Part shown: piece after piece, positions 1 to 8,947 of the stretch
Layout of the letters: every line of letters begins with the position of its first letter
Numbering within the stretch: the first letter of the stretch is position 1
Origin: Afifella aestuarii
GTDB taxonomy: Bacteria; Pseudomonadota; Alphaproteobacteria; Rhizobiales; Afifellaceae
Direction of reading: 5' to 3'
Assembly: GCF_004023665.1 (NCBI RefSeq)
Contig: NZ_SAUF01000001.1
Location: 1,164,501 to 1,228,500 of the forward strand
DNA length: 64,000 bases
Translations under genes and position numbers: made by a program
Notes under the pieces: generated by a model
Told to the model about the DNA's origin: nothing
Database searches by the model: none
The model's input: only the letters and a program-made list of their open reading frames with translations

Positions 1-2320
1 ACTGGTCGCTCGGTCGCTTCCACAGCAAGCGTTCGAGCGGCTTCTCCAACTCCGCAAAGAGTTCGACGGAGCGGTCCTGGCGAACGAGTATCTCGATCTT
101 AAGCAGACGTGCCTGCGACTGGTCCGGCTCTTGGGCGAGCAATTCGTCAACGGCCGTCATTGCGGCGGTGAGGTCGCCTAAGTTCCAGGAGTGCGCGGCG
201 ACGGTCCAGAGCGTCTCCGGGTCATTGAGTACCTCCGGTGCGGCCTCGGCCAGAGCCGCCCGGAATGCTGCATCGCGACGGGCCCCAGCCAAGCTCTGGA
301 GGAACAAAGATGTCAACGGGCTACGCCGTGTCAGATCGACATGCCCTTCGAGAAGTCTCGATGCCTCCTCCGGCATATCCTGGTTCCGCAGCTCATCGGC
401 CAAGAAGTAGCGGGACACCGTGTCGAAATCGGCTGGGACGGATGCCGCCAGCGCTCGCAGCCGCTCTTGGGCGGTGTCCTCATCCGCCACCGTCTCCCGC
501 TCGCTCCGAATCTGCAGCAGGCTCGCGCTGATATCCTGCGGGTTAAGGGAGCGCAAGCCAGCAACTGCCGCGTCAAGGCTTGCCTGATCGTTGATGCGCA
601 GGGCGCACTCGCCGACGATCCGCCACCGAAGCCGTTGTAGCCGCTCCGGCAGATCATCAGTTTCGATTGCACGCGCGTCCGCCATGGCGCTGACTGCCTG
701 GCCAGCGGAGATTTTTAACTCAGCACGAAGGATCTGGTTTTCCGGATCGGTGTCCCCATCGAGCCCGGCGATGGCTTCTTCGTACCGATCCCGAACCGAG
801 CGGATCAAGGCCAACAGTCGCCGCAGTTGCGGTTGATCGCCGACCTTCGGCATCCCGCGCACGAGGAGTGCTTCGGCCTCGCCGTGGCGCTCGCAGAGCC
901 GGAGCAGGACCGCGGCATTGTTCAGATGGACCATCAGGTCGTGCGTATCGGCGAACCCGATGTCGAGGCAGTGTTCGGCTAGGGCCTTCATGTCGTCGGC
1001 TGCTGCGCTCAGCTCGACGTTGGTCACCGGACCGTGGCCGCCCGGGATGATCGCCCCGCACTCGACCGCCAGCGACAGAACGGCGATGGCGCGAACACGC
1101 TTGAACTCCGGTACGTCGGCATGGCGGCGCGCCATCTCGAGGCTTCGTTCGGCCCAGCCTGGTACGTCTCGGCGGCGCAGGAATTCCGCTATGCCGATGT
1201 CCGCCTGCGCCGAGCCCACCAGGTCAGGTGGGATAAGCGTCTCGGGATCTCCCAGCCAGTCCGACCGTGCGGCCGCTTGGAGCAGGTAACCTACCGCGTG
1301 ATCCGCCCGTGGGGCGCCATTGAGGGCGGTTTTCGCCGCGGTCATAGCCTCATCGAACCGCCCCTGTATGGTCCGGGCCAAGGCCAGATTCGCCAGCGCG
1401 TTGGGATCTCCTGGGCGGACTGCGTGCGCGGCCTCGAAGTGGGTGGCCGCTTCCGCCTCGCGTCCAAGATCGATTGCAATCGAGCCGAGGTTCGTCTCGA
1501 CGCGGTATCGCGCCCATGGCTCCGCCGAAAGGTCTTCCTTTGCTAGGATTGCTCGCAGCCCCTTCTCGGCTAGCAGCGGTTCGCCTTCATCCTTGAAAAG
1601 ATCGCGGAAAGTGTCGATACGGGCGTGGAGCGCCGGATCTTCATCAGCGCTGGCAGTACCCTCACGGGGCGCGACGGTCAGGGTCGCGCCGCGCATTTGC
1701 TCCACGACTTGCGCCGCAACGAACGCCGCAAATTCGGGCGTGCCTGCTGGCGCGGTTATGCTCTGGGGTGTCGAGCTAGCGACCGCAGAGGGATGGAAGG
1801 CGTTATGCGCCACCTCGTGGAGCGCGATGATCGTCTGCAGCTGACCCCATCCGTAAACCACGACTGTCAGGTCGTGTCCTTCGGCCCTCAGTGTCCGGGT
1901 GACGGCGATAGCGGCGTCGGAAGCGGTCGTGTCGTCCGGTGCCGTGGTCGCGAAGATGAGTTCCTTCAAGCCCGCCTTGAGCTTAAGCGCCTCGCGGGCA
2001 TCGGAGAGTATCTTCTTCTCCTTCATCGGCTTGGTGATGAGCCGGCACTGTACCCCAACGAAGTGATCGTCCCGCCCGTGGCGCCGGGCAAGTATGTCAA
2101 TGCCACCCTGCTTCTGCCCGCCGCGGCCATATTCCTGCGCGTGAGGGTCATTCAGCTCGGTGCGGAACAGCAACACGCAGTTACGCTGGAATGCCTGCCA
2201 ATCCTTTGGCTTCGGAATTTCGATCGCGAGCCGCGTCGTGATCGGAATGGTCGCTTTCCTGTCCTGGCCGAGAGGTGATGATGGCAGAAGGCTATTGCTA
2301 GATTCTACCCCATTGGACAC
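1..2320 (-). CDS. REase-like domain plus TPR repeat protein (C-terminus outside window)
   Basis: The minus strand is open without a stop from a GTG at 2320 to the window edge, giving 773 residues of a longer protein. An in-frame TGA lies five codons before the GTG and no ATG is available, so GTG is chosen. Residues about 35-130 look like a restriction-endonuclease-type PD-(D/E)XK fold: EYGRGGQKQGGIDI (D75) followed by VGVQCR (Q91, R93) in the place where the family usually has QCK. From about residue 235 onward the chain is helical TPR repeats, for example NLGSIAIDLGREAEAATHF. Proteins of this build are often found in defence loci, and a restriction-modification cassette lies 6 kb downstream. 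The function is unknown; a DNA-targeting role is inferred only from the N-terminal motif. Confidence 0.8.
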   Translation of the reverse strand, partial: MSNGVESSNSLLPSSPLGQDRKATIPITTRLAIEIPKPKDWQAFQRNCVLLFRTELNDPHAQEYGRGGQKQGGIDILARRHGRDDHFVGVQCRLITKPMKEKKILSDAREALKLKAGLKELIFATTAPDDTTASDAAIAVTRTLRAEGHDLTVVVYGWGQLQTIIALHEVAHNAFHPSAVASSTPQSITAPAGTPEFAAFVAAQVVEQMRGATLTVAPREGTASADEDPALHARIDTFRDLFKDEGEPLLAEKGLRAILAKEDLSAEPWARYRVETNLGSIAIDLGREAEAATHFEAAHAVRPGDPNALANLALARTIQGRFDEAMTAAKTALNGAPRADHAVGYLLQAAARSDWLGDPETLIPPDLVGSAQADIGIAEFLRRRDVPGWAERSLEMARRHADVPEFKRVRAIAVLSLAVECGAIIPGGHGPVTNVELSAAADDMKALAEHCLDIGFADTHDLMVHLNNAAVLLRLCERHGEAEALLVRGMPKVGDQPQLRRLLALIRSVRDRYEEAIAGLDGDTDPENQILRAELKISAGQAVSAMADARAIETDDLPERLQRLRWRIVGECALRINDQASLDAAVAGLRSLNPQDISASLLQIRSERETVADEDTAQERLRALAASVPADFDTVSRYFLADELRNQDMPEEASRLLEGHVDLTRRSPLTSLFLQSLAGARRDAAFRAALAEAAPEVLNDPETLWTVAAHSWNLGDLTAAMTAVDELLAQEPDQSQARLLKIEILVRQDRSVELFAELEKPLERLLWKRPSDQ

Positions 2321-2772
2321 GTCGGTACCTGCTCATTCCCGCAACACCTCTCTTTGCGCTCATCGCCGGCTGGTTGCGATCACTTGTTGCTCATCACCCG
2401 GGGCCGGGGAGTATTGATTAGTCATAAGACTCAGTGACGCGATACGCTAGGCTTGTCTGTGAACGATGCCACTATCGTCGCTCGCCGTCTAAGGCCGGCC
2501 AGGCGGTAATTCCCAGGCTTATCGTGCCGCCACCCTTCGGCCGCCTCGCAATGGCAGGGGTTTGGGCGGTTTCTTGAGAAAATTCGCAAACTGGCTCGCC
2601 TCTTCGGATGGGATCTCCGAAAGATGCCAGCGTTGCGTGTATTGTGACAGTTTTATTGCAGTAAACTCTTACGGTTTGGTTAGAACTCGCCGTTACGTCT
2701 GACGATATCCTTGGGGGTTTCGGGGGGGGCAAGTGATATCGATACTGACGTCAAGATGATCGAAGCGGTGAG
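2321..2772. other. Intergenic region between divergent genes
   Basis: These 452 bases separate the GTG of the TPR protein from the ATG of the PAS-GGDEF gene and must hold the promoters of both. The only open frame (complement 2472-2732, 86 codons) is proline/serine-rich with no recognisable features and I do not call it. No hairpin terminator or repeat stands out. Confidence 0.5.
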
Positions 2773-4581
2773 ATGACCGGGCACGAGAGAGAGACTGGGG
2801 CGGCGAAGGCGGGTTTGCGTCTCGACAATCCGGTGCAGCATTTTTTGCGGCGTTGGGCTTCGGAAATTCGGCCGGGCGAGACGCTGCCGTCTTATGAGAG
2901 CGTGGCGCTCGGGCATCTTGGGCGGCTCATCGAGATGAAGGCGCTGGCGTTTCGCGATGCCGGCGAGGCGGAGGATTTGCGGCTTCTGCGCATCGGCCCC
3001 GCCTTTGCCGCCTGGGCCGACACTGCTGGCGATGCCGATGGCGGGGAGAATGGTGCGGCGGTGGTCTCCGGGCTTCGCCGCGACCGCGCCCGCGCCGTTT
3101 GCGAGGTCATCGCGCGCGCCGAGGAAAGCTGTCGGCCGGAGCGCGTCGAGACGCATATGATCGTCAACGGGGCGATCGCCACCTACGATCTCTGGGCGCT
3201 GCCGCTCTCGAACAGGTGGGGGCCGGTGAGCTTCATCCTGCTTCTCGACGAGCACGCGGCGCGGCAGGATCTTCTGGAGACGATGTTCGTCGCCACGATG
3301 GAGGGGATGCTGGCGCTGCAGGCGATCCGCGACCGGGCGGGGGCGGCGGTCGATTTCGAGATCATCGCCTTGAACCAGGCGGCAGCAAGGCTCCTCGACC
3401 GGGAGGCGGGGGCGCTCTCCTGGCAAAGAATGTCCGATCTTGCGGGGCTGTTTCCGGGGCAGGATCTCGTTTCGGCCCTGCTCGCCTGCGTCTGCGATGG
3501 GGGGCGGACGCATTTTGAAGCGACGTTTGAAGGGGCGACGTTTGAGGGGGCGACGTTCGAGGGGGCGGCGTTCGAGGGGGAGGCGGGCGCGCGGCATCTG
3601 CGCTTCGGCGTGGCGCCGACGGGCGATCTCGTCTCGGTGACGGTGAGCGACATCGCCGATATTCGCGCGCGCGAGGAGGCGCTGCGCACGCTCTTCGACG
3701 ACAATCCCGTGCCGATGTGGCTCGTCGACAAGGAAAGCCGCCAGATCATCCGCGTCAATCGGGCGGCGAGCGCGCATTACGGCTATGGGCCTGAGGACTT
3801 TCTGACGATGGATGTGCTCGATGTCGCCGCCCCCGGCGACCGCACGCGCATGCGCGAGTTTCTGGAGACGCTCTCGGACACGCGCTCGGGGGCAGGCCAG
3901 GCGGCGCGGCCGGTGGAGCAATCGTGGATCCATGTGACGGCGGACGGGCGGCGGATCGAGGTGTTTCCCTATGCGCGCGAGCTTTTTGTGGAGCGGCGGC
4001 CGGTCATTCTCCTGTCGGTGATCGACGTCACCGAACGGCGCAAGGCGGAGGCGCGGGTGGAGCATATGGCCCATCACGACGCGCTGACCGATCTGCCGAA
4101 CCGGCTTCTCTTCCGCACGCGGCTCGAAGCCGATCTTCTGCGCGCCCGGCGGAGCGAGGGGGCGCTCGCCGTCCTCTGCCTCGACCTCGACCATTTCAAA
4201 GGCGTCAACGACACGCTCGGCCATCCGATCGGCGACAAGCTGTTGCAGGCGGTGGCGGAGCGCTTCAACCGCACGCTGCGCGAGACGGATTTCGTGGCGC
4301 GGCTCGGCGGCGACGAATTCGCCATCATCCAGGCCGATCTCGACGATCCCTCGGATGCGAGCGGGCTCGCCGGCCGGTTCATCGAGGCGATCGAAAAGCC
4401 TTTCGATATCGACGGCCATCAGGTCGCCGTCGGCACCAGCATCGGCATTGCGTTCTCGCCCTTGGACGGATGCCAGGCGGATACGCTGTTGAAGAACGCC
4501 GATATGGCGCTCTACCGCGCCAAGGCCGACGGGCGCAGCACGTTTCGCTTCTTCGAGCCCGGCATGCCGAACGCGGCATGA
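2773..4581 (+). CDS. PAS-containing diguanylate cyclase (GGDEF), separated from its EAL half
   Basis: This 602-residue protein has an N-terminal PAS-like region (residues about 15-130), a second sensor segment (about 170-310) interrupted by a tandem FEGAT repeat, a clear PAS domain (about 310-420, ending in the usual DVTERRKAEARVEHMAHHD linker) and a GGDEF domain (about 430-600) with intact RLGGDEF, so cyclic-di-GMP synthesis is expected. No membrane segment is seen, so it should be cytosolic. After FFEPGM the frame ends abruptly where related proteins continue into an EAL domain. The stop (4579-4581) overlaps the ATG of the next frame (ATGA), which carries the rest of an EAL domain. An internal deletion with frameshift is the simplest reading. 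Confidence 0.85.
   Translation: MTGHERETGAAKAGLRLDNPVQHFLRRWASEIRPGETLPSYESVALGHLGRLIEMKALAFRDAGEAEDLRLLRIGPAFAAWADTAGDADGGENGAAVVSGLRRDRARAVCEVIARAEESCRPERVETHMIVNGAIATYDLWALPLSNRWGPVSFILLLDEHAARQDLLETMFVATMEGMLALQAIRDRAGAAVDFEIIALNQAAARLLDREAGALSWQRMSDLAGLFPGQDLVSALLACVCDGGRTHFEATFEGATFEGATFEGAAFEGEAGARHLRFGVAPTGDLVSVTVSDIADIRAREEALRTLFDDNPVPMWLVDKESRQIIRVNRAASAHYGYGPEDFLTMDVLDVAAPGDRTRMREFLETLSDTRSGAGQAARPVEQSWIHVTADGRRIEVFPYARELFVERRPVILLSVIDVTERRKAEARVEHMAHHDALTDLPNRLLFRTRLEADLLRARRSEGALAVLCLDLDHFKGVNDTLGHPIGDKLLQAVAERFNRTLRETDFVARLGGDEFAIIQADLDDPSDASGLAGRFIEAIEKPFDIDGHQVAVGTSIGIAFSPLDGCQADTLLKNADMALYRAKADGRSTFRFFEPGMPNAA
3520..3584 (+). repeat. 15-bp tandem repeat encoding FEGAT pentapeptides
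   Basis: About four copies of a 15-bp unit (consensus TTTGAGGGGGCGACG) lie in frame inside the GGDEF gene and encode (T/A)FEGA repeats, ending in FEGEAG. They sit in a loop between the second sensor segment and the third PAS domain. Copy-number change here would keep the frame. Confidence 0.75.
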
Positions 4582-5300
4582 TCCCGCCCGATGCCTTCAT
4601 TCCGGTCGCCGAAGAGATCGGCCTCATCGTGCCGATCGGCGAATGGGTGTTGCGGCAGGCCTGCGCGGAGGCGGCGGGCTGGCCGGAGATGATCAAGATC
4701 GCCGTCAATCTGTCGCCGGTGCAGTTCAAGAGCAAAAGGCTCGTGGAGACCGTCGTCGAGGCGCTTCAGGAATCCGGGCTCGATCCGGCGCGGCTTGAGC
4801 TGGAGATTACGGAATCGGTGCTGCTGCACGGCAGCGCGGGGAATGTGGCGGTGCTGCAGGAGCTCAAGGATCTCGGCATCCGAATTTCCATGGACGATTT
4901 CGGCACCGGCTATTCCTCGCTGAGTTACTTGCAGAAATTCCCCTTCGACAAGCTCAAGATCGACCAGTCCTTCGTGCGCGAACTCTCCGACCGGCCGGAG
5001 GCGATGGCGATCATCCGCGCCGTCACCGGGCTCGGGCGGAGCCTGCAGATGCTGACGACGGCGGAGGGGGTGGAGACGCCCGAACAGCTGGAACGCCTGT
5101 CGCGCGAGGGCTGCACCGAGGTGCAGGGCTATCTCTTCAGCGAACCGCGGCCGGCGAGCGAACTCGCACGCCTTCTCGCCTGCGGCACGGCGCCGTTCGA
5201 ACGCCTGGCGAAGGACAGGGCGGCCCTGGGAAAAATGGAGGGGGCAGAGATGGACGGGGGAGAGGCGGGAGAAACGGGGGAGATGCAGGCGGTGGCGTAA
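4578..5300 (+). pseudogene. Truncated EAL domain (degraded phosphodiesterase half)
   Basis: The 240-codon frame opens at an ATG overlapping the stop of the GGDEF gene. It starts at GMIPPDAFIPVAEEIGLIVP, which is normally about 45-50 residues inside an EAL domain. Still present are NLSPVQFK, LELEITES, DDFGTGYSS, KIDQSF, AEGVET and QGYLFSEP. The EAL motif itself, whose Glu is a metal ligand, has been deleted with the preceding linker, so cyclic-di-GMP hydrolysis is not expected. The codons before the ATG read ERG in this frame, the usual residues ahead of MIPP, showing that the joint lies just upstream. Translational coupling through ATGA could still produce the fragment, perhaps as a nucleotide-binding remnant. 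Confidence 0.8.
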
Positions 5301-5309
5301 GCGGGTGCC

Positions 5310-5759
5310 TCAGCGCGCCGGCCTGCGCAGGCGGGCGTTTTCGAACGGAAAGCCCTCATCGTCTCGGGGGCGGCGCGAGATTTCCTCAAAGCCTTGCGCC
5401 AGATAGAAGCGCAGGGCGCCCGCGTTTTCCGTGTAGACTTCGAGGGTGAGTTCGTCGCGGCGCGTGAAGGCATGGGCGATCAGGCGGCGGCCGATGCCTT
5501 TTTTCTGATGCGCGGGGGCGACGAACAGGCCGCCGATGAAATTCTCCATCAGGCTGATGAAGCCCGCGGGCTCGCCGCTTCGACATGCGACCCATGTCTC
5601 GGCCGCGGGAAGATATCTCTCTTCGATGAGACGCCGCTGTTCCAGGAGCCGGTCGCGGCCGATGAAGGGATGCGCCAGGAGCGAGGCGTCGAGCCAGATT
5701 TTTGAAAGTCTTTCGGTGTCCGTCGCCGGGTCGAAGGCGCGGATCGTGACATCGTGCAT
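5310..5759 (-). CDS. GNAT-family N-acetyltransferase (YjaB-like)
   Basis: A 149-residue single-domain acetyltransferase. The acetyl-CoA loop is visible as GLFVAPAHQKKGIGRRLIAH (about residues 76-95), and the C-terminal part has the usual LEVYTENAGALRFYLAQGF. The opening MHDVTIRAF with WLDASLLAHPFI resembles E. coli YjaB-type enzymes, whose substrates are poorly known. It converges on the EAL fragment, 9 bases away. Its first 18 codons and its upstream region are duplicated imperfectly at 13.2 kb, where only a remnant of the gene survives. Confidence 0.85.
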   Translation of the reverse strand: MHDVTIRAFDPATDTERLSKIWLDASLLAHPFIGRDRLLEQRRLIEERYLPAAETWVACRSGEPAGFISLMENFIGGLFVAPAHQKKGIGRRLIAHAFTRRDELTLEVYTENAGALRFYLAQGFEEISRRPRDDEGFPFENARLRRPAR

Positions 5760-5893
5760 GAACCCCTCGCAAAAGACGATGCCCGGAGCAGGTCGCCGGT
5801 CTTAACTCCGGCGCCGGACCGCGATGAACGAGCTGCGGTTAGTCGGGCTGGGAGATGCGCGTCAAGACGCGGGATGCGCGTTTTGCTGTGGGG
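5701..5893. repeat. Direct repeat A, copy 1 (GNAT start and upstream region)
   Basis: This stretch covers the first 19 or so codons of the GNAT gene (minus strand) and about 130 bases upstream. It aligns colinearly, with roughly 10-15 percent mismatches and a few small indels, to 13201-13405. Shared blocks include GGATCGTGACATCGTGCATG, GAACGAGCTGCGGTT and GAGATGCGCGTCAAGACGCG. Confidence 0.85.
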
Positions 5894-5917
5894 CCGCAGA
5901 GCCTGCAGCCATCGACA

Positions 5918-6748
5918 TCATGCCCGCCGAAATTGGCTTGGGCACATGCCCAGTCGTTGGCTGAACTGTGCGGTCATATGGGCGTGAGAGGAGAATCCGC
6001 TCGCCAGGGCGATTGCGGCCAACGGCGCATCGCTCTTCAACAGCAGATCGCGTGCATGGCGAATGCGGCGGTCGATGATGGCGTCGCGCGGGGTCCGGCC
6101 GAAAGCCGCGCGAAAGGCGCGGGTGAAAAAATCGGCAGATAGATTAAGGGCCTCGGCCAATTCGGCGACAGTCAAAGCCTGGGCAAAGCGGGCTTCGATG
6201 ATCGCCTCGACACGGTTCATGCGTCTCTGCGTCATCCATTGCGCCGCCAAATCGCGAGGTTCCGCCCCATCGATGATCGCCGTTGCCGCACGCTCGAGGT
6301 CGAGGGCCAGCGCTTCGATCGCGAGGGGATCGCGGGTGTTTTGAAGCAGGATTTCCCGGCGCAAACGGTGGGCTGAATTGGTCGCCGCCCGATGGGCCGT
6401 ATCGCTGAAGTGCCGCTCGCGCGGCCTCGCATATTGGCCGTTCTTGCGCAGAATTCTGAGGTATTCGCCGCCGCCTTCAGAGCGCGAGTAGATTTCGCAG
6501 CCGGCGGGCAGATAGGCGAAGCCGTTCGCACGCGCCGCAAAATCACGGGTCCTGTCGCCCGCAAAGGCATGCACGCCATTCTGGCGATCAAACGCAAAGC
6601 CGATCACAGGTCGTTCGGGCGTGTAGCGCGTTTCGTAGGCCTGCCGGGGGAGGAGCTCCACGCGCCATGTCGCGTCCTCGTACGTCCTGACCGGCTCGGT
6701 GGGGTAAGCGCCCATGCTGTGCGTCGTCGTCATGCCGCAGCGTAGCAT
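5918..6748 (-). CDS. AraC-family transcriptional regulator
   Basis: The 276-residue protein has an N-terminal cupin-like sensing region (about 20-125) and a C-terminal AraC/XylS DNA-binding domain (about 170-276) with two helix-turn-helix units: LTVAELAEALNLSADFFTRAF and, nearer the end, PLAAIALASGFSSHAHMTAQF followed by GMCPSQFRR. The start at 6748 is the longest; an internal ATG at 6733 is possible. It is divergent from the threonine-dehydratase-like gene at 6871 with a 122-base shared promoter region, so it probably controls that gene. The effector is unknown. Confidence 0.88.
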   Translation of the reverse strand: MLRCGMTTTHSMGAYPTEPVRTYEDATWRVELLPRQAYETRYTPERPVIGFAFDRQNGVHAFAGDRTRDFAARANGFAYLPAGCEIYSRSEGGGEYLRILRKNGQYARPRERHFSDTAHRAATNSAHRLRREILLQNTRDPLAIEALALDLERAATAIIDGAEPRDLAAQWMTQRRMNRVEAIIEARFAQALTVAELAEALNLSADFFTRAFRAAFGRTPRDAIIDRRIRHARDLLLKSDAPLAAIALASGFSSHAHMTAQFSQRLGMCPSQFRRA

Positions 6749-6870
6749 TTTGCGGAGGCATCCTCACCCGCAGTTCATGGACGCAGGCGATTTCGCATCG
6801 GATTCATGAAAGCCCGCCGGGGCACGCGGGGGGCATGATCCGAGAGCCATTGCCACGCAAGGATTTTGCA

Positions 6871-7842
6871 ATGCTCTTCACCCTGAACGACCTGGACGCC
6901 GCCGTTGCCGTCGTCGGCACGACCGTCAAGCCGACACCGGCCTATGCCTGGCCTCTTCTCGCGAGCCGAACCGGGGCGGAGGTCATCGTCAAGCATGAAA
7001 ACCACACGCCCACCGGCTCGTTCAAAGCGCGGGGTGGGCTGTTTTATGTCGAAAAAATGCGCCGCGCCGGCGCCCTGCCGCCCGGCCTGGTGACGGCGAC
7101 GCGCGGCAACCATGGCCAATCCATCGCCATCGGCGCCGCCCGAGCCGGCATTCCGGCGAAAATCATCGTTCCGGAAGGCAATTCGCGCGAAAAGAACGCG
7201 GCGATGGCGGCTTTCGGCGGCGAAGTCATCGTCGCGGGCAAGGATTTCGACGAAAGCCGGGAGATTGCGGCGGGCTATCAGGCCTCGCACGGCTTTACGT
7301 TCGTCCCCTCCTTCCACCCCGATATCGTTGCGGGCGTTGCGACCTACGCCCACGAATTGTTCACCGACCACGCCGATATCGATGCCGTCCTCGTTCCGGT
7401 CGGCATGGGATCGGGGATCTGCAGCCTGATCACGCTGCGCGATCTGTTGGGGCTGAAGACGGAGATCTGGGGCGTGGTCGCCCGAAACGCGCCGGCCTTT
7501 GCGCAATCCTTCGAGGCCGGCCGCCCCCGGCCGACCTCGACCGCGCGCACATTTGCCGACGGCGTGGCCTGCCGCGAGCCTCAGCCGGAGGCGCTGGAGA
7601 TCATTCTGAACGGCGCGGCGGGCATCTTGCAGGTCGGCGAGGACGAAATCGCCGAGGCAATCCGCATTCTCTACACCCACACGCACAACATGGCAGAAGG
7701 GGCGGGCGCCGCGCCTCTGGCTGCGCTGATGGGCGAGAGCGAACGCTTCCGCGGCAAACGCGTCGCCCTCATCCTGACCGGCGGCAATATCGACATGCCC
7801 GTCTTCCGGCAGATTCTTTCGGGCCAAACGCCGGTAGCTTAG
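6871..7842 (+). CDS. Threonine dehydratase-like PLP enzyme (fold type II)
   Basis: The 323-residue enzyme belongs to the threonine/serine dehydratase family of PLP-dependent lyases. The PLP lysine is K52 in HENHTPTGSFKARGG and the phosphate-binding glycine loop is VGMGSG. There is no C-terminal ACT regulatory domain, so it resembles catabolic dehydratases or threo-3-hydroxyaspartate ammonia-lyases rather than biosynthetic IlvA. I place the start at 6871 because AAGGA lies 6 bases upstream; a longer frame begins at 6835. Its 3' end, with about 70 following bases, is duplicated at 11407-11694, on the far side of the restriction-modification cassette. Amino acid deamination is likely, the exact substrate uncertain. 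Confidence 0.85.
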   Translation: MLFTLNDLDAAVAVVGTTVKPTPAYAWPLLASRTGAEVIVKHENHTPTGSFKARGGLFYVEKMRRAGALPPGLVTATRGNHGQSIAIGAARAGIPAKIIVPEGNSREKNAAMAAFGGEVIVAGKDFDESREIAAGYQASHGFTFVPSFHPDIVAGVATYAHELFTDHADIDAVLVPVGMGSGICSLITLRDLLGLKTEIWGVVARNAPAFAQSFEAGRPRPTSTARTFADGVACREPQPEALEIILNGAAGILQVGEDEIAEAIRILYTHTHNMAEGAGAAPLAALMGESERFRGKRVALILTGGNIDMPVFRQILSGQTPVA

Positions 7843-7915
7843 ATGCGGTGGAGGTCAAGCCGGGAGGGTGCGGCGTGCGGGTCGAGATCGCAGGGCGCGA
7901 TTTTGCCGAGGGGAT
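7627..7915. repeat. Direct repeat B, copy 1 (3' end of threonine dehydratase)
   Basis: Covers the last 72 codons of the dehydratase gene and 70 bases after it. It aligns colinearly to 11407-11694 with about 93 percent identity across the coding part and continues past the stop to a shared CGCGATTTTGCCGAGG. The two copies flank the methyltransferase/Vsr/endonuclease cassette. Confidence 0.9.
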
Positions 7916-8098
7916 GGAATGCAGTTTCTCTAAAGGGGGCGCAGGATGGGCCTGGGCGGCATCGACACTACCGTCCACCTGCTCTGTGCCTCGTTTGCCC
8001 CGGCCGGCGGAGGTCTTCTGTTCACTTATAATCGCACGGAGTCGACACAGATCATCGGCACCGCTACCTATGCACGGTTATTAGGTCGCGGGTTGTAG

Positions 8099-8947
8099 AT
8101 GGCTGGATTGGAAATTCTCGCACGTACGCTGAGCGCAGTTACTCGGCCGGATAAACGAGGCAATCACTGGCAGTACAACTCTCGAAGCGATCATCACTCG
8201 AAGGTGGCTTGCTGGGCGATAATTTTCGACCTCATGCAGCGTAGCACGCTTCTGAGGGAGCACGTCGAATCGGGTCTCGTACATTTCGGCATCAATCACG
8301 AAATGCGTGACTTCACCAACAATCGGAAGAAGGATCTCGATCTTGTACTCTGCACGGCGGCAACCGGCTCCGTCGTCTCTGAGGAAATGACCCTTTCGGC
8401 TCTCGCTCTACGGTACGATGTACAGCTGACCGCCACCGAACAGCAGATTCTGCGAGGCCTTCCGGCGCTTACAATGGCGCCAGTGGGTGCGGTTCTCATG
8501 GCGCTTGAAGCGAAGGCCTGCATGACCGAGCATTCGAAGGCTCGGCCGAGGCTTTACGACGAACTGAATTCTTCGCACGCTACTGTTCACGGCGCGACTG
8601 ATCAGGCGATCGCAGCTGGCTTCGTGATGGTCAACTTTGCCGACGAGTTTCTCAGTCCCGGCCGCAATCAAGATATCCAGCGGGTAGGGCCCGTATGGAA
8701 CCGGCACCGCCAGCCCCATGCGACGACCACCGCGATCGAGAAGGTGCGTGAGCTTCCTCGTCGGTCGCGTCTCGGCGACGTGGGTTATGACGCGCTGGCA
8801 ATCGCAGTCGTAGAATGCCGTAATGACGGCTCTCCGGTTTCTCTGGTTACCGATCCGCCGGCACCGCAGCCAGGCGACGTCGACCACTACAACTCACTTA
8901 TCGACCGTCTGACCCACATCTATGCGACTCGGTTCAGTCAGCTTTAG
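8099..8947 (+). CDS. Putative type II restriction endonuclease (cassette partner of the C5 methyltransferase)
   Basis: A 282-residue protein I do not recognise by overall similarity. It carries a plausible PD-(D/E)XK signature: NNRKKDLDLVLC (D79/D81) and, about 55 residues on, VLMALEAKACMTEH (E137-x-K139), the order and spacing typical of restriction endonucleases. It lies convergent to a vsr gene and a C5 cytosine methyltransferase and its 3' end overlaps the vsr 3' end by 54 bases. A nuclease recognising the same site as the methyltransferase is the natural inference from position. The recognition sequence cannot be read from the DNA. The start at 8099 has only a weak ribosome-binding site. 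Confidence 0.65.
   Translation: MAGLEILARTLSAVTRPDKRGNHWQYNSRSDHHSKVACWAIIFDLMQRSTLLREHVESGLVHFGINHEMRDFTNNRKKDLDLVLCTAATGSVVSEEMTLSALALRYDVQLTATEQQILRGLPALTMAPVGAVLMALEAKACMTEHSKARPRLYDELNSSHATVHGATDQAIAAGFVMVNFADEFLSPGRNQDIQRVGPVWNRHRQPHATTTAIEKVRELPRRSRLGDVGYDALAIAVVECRNDGSPVSLVTDPPAPQPGDVDHYNSLIDRLTHIYATRFSQL

Noticed and set aside
2472-2732. 86-codon minus-strand frame in the first intergenic region
   Set aside because: No ribosome-binding site or domain, and it overlaps the expected promoter of the GGDEF gene.
2680-4419. 579-codon open frame on the minus strand
   Set aside because: It is antisense to the PAS-GGDEF gene and encodes Arg/His/Pro-rich sequence without domains; a product of high GC content.
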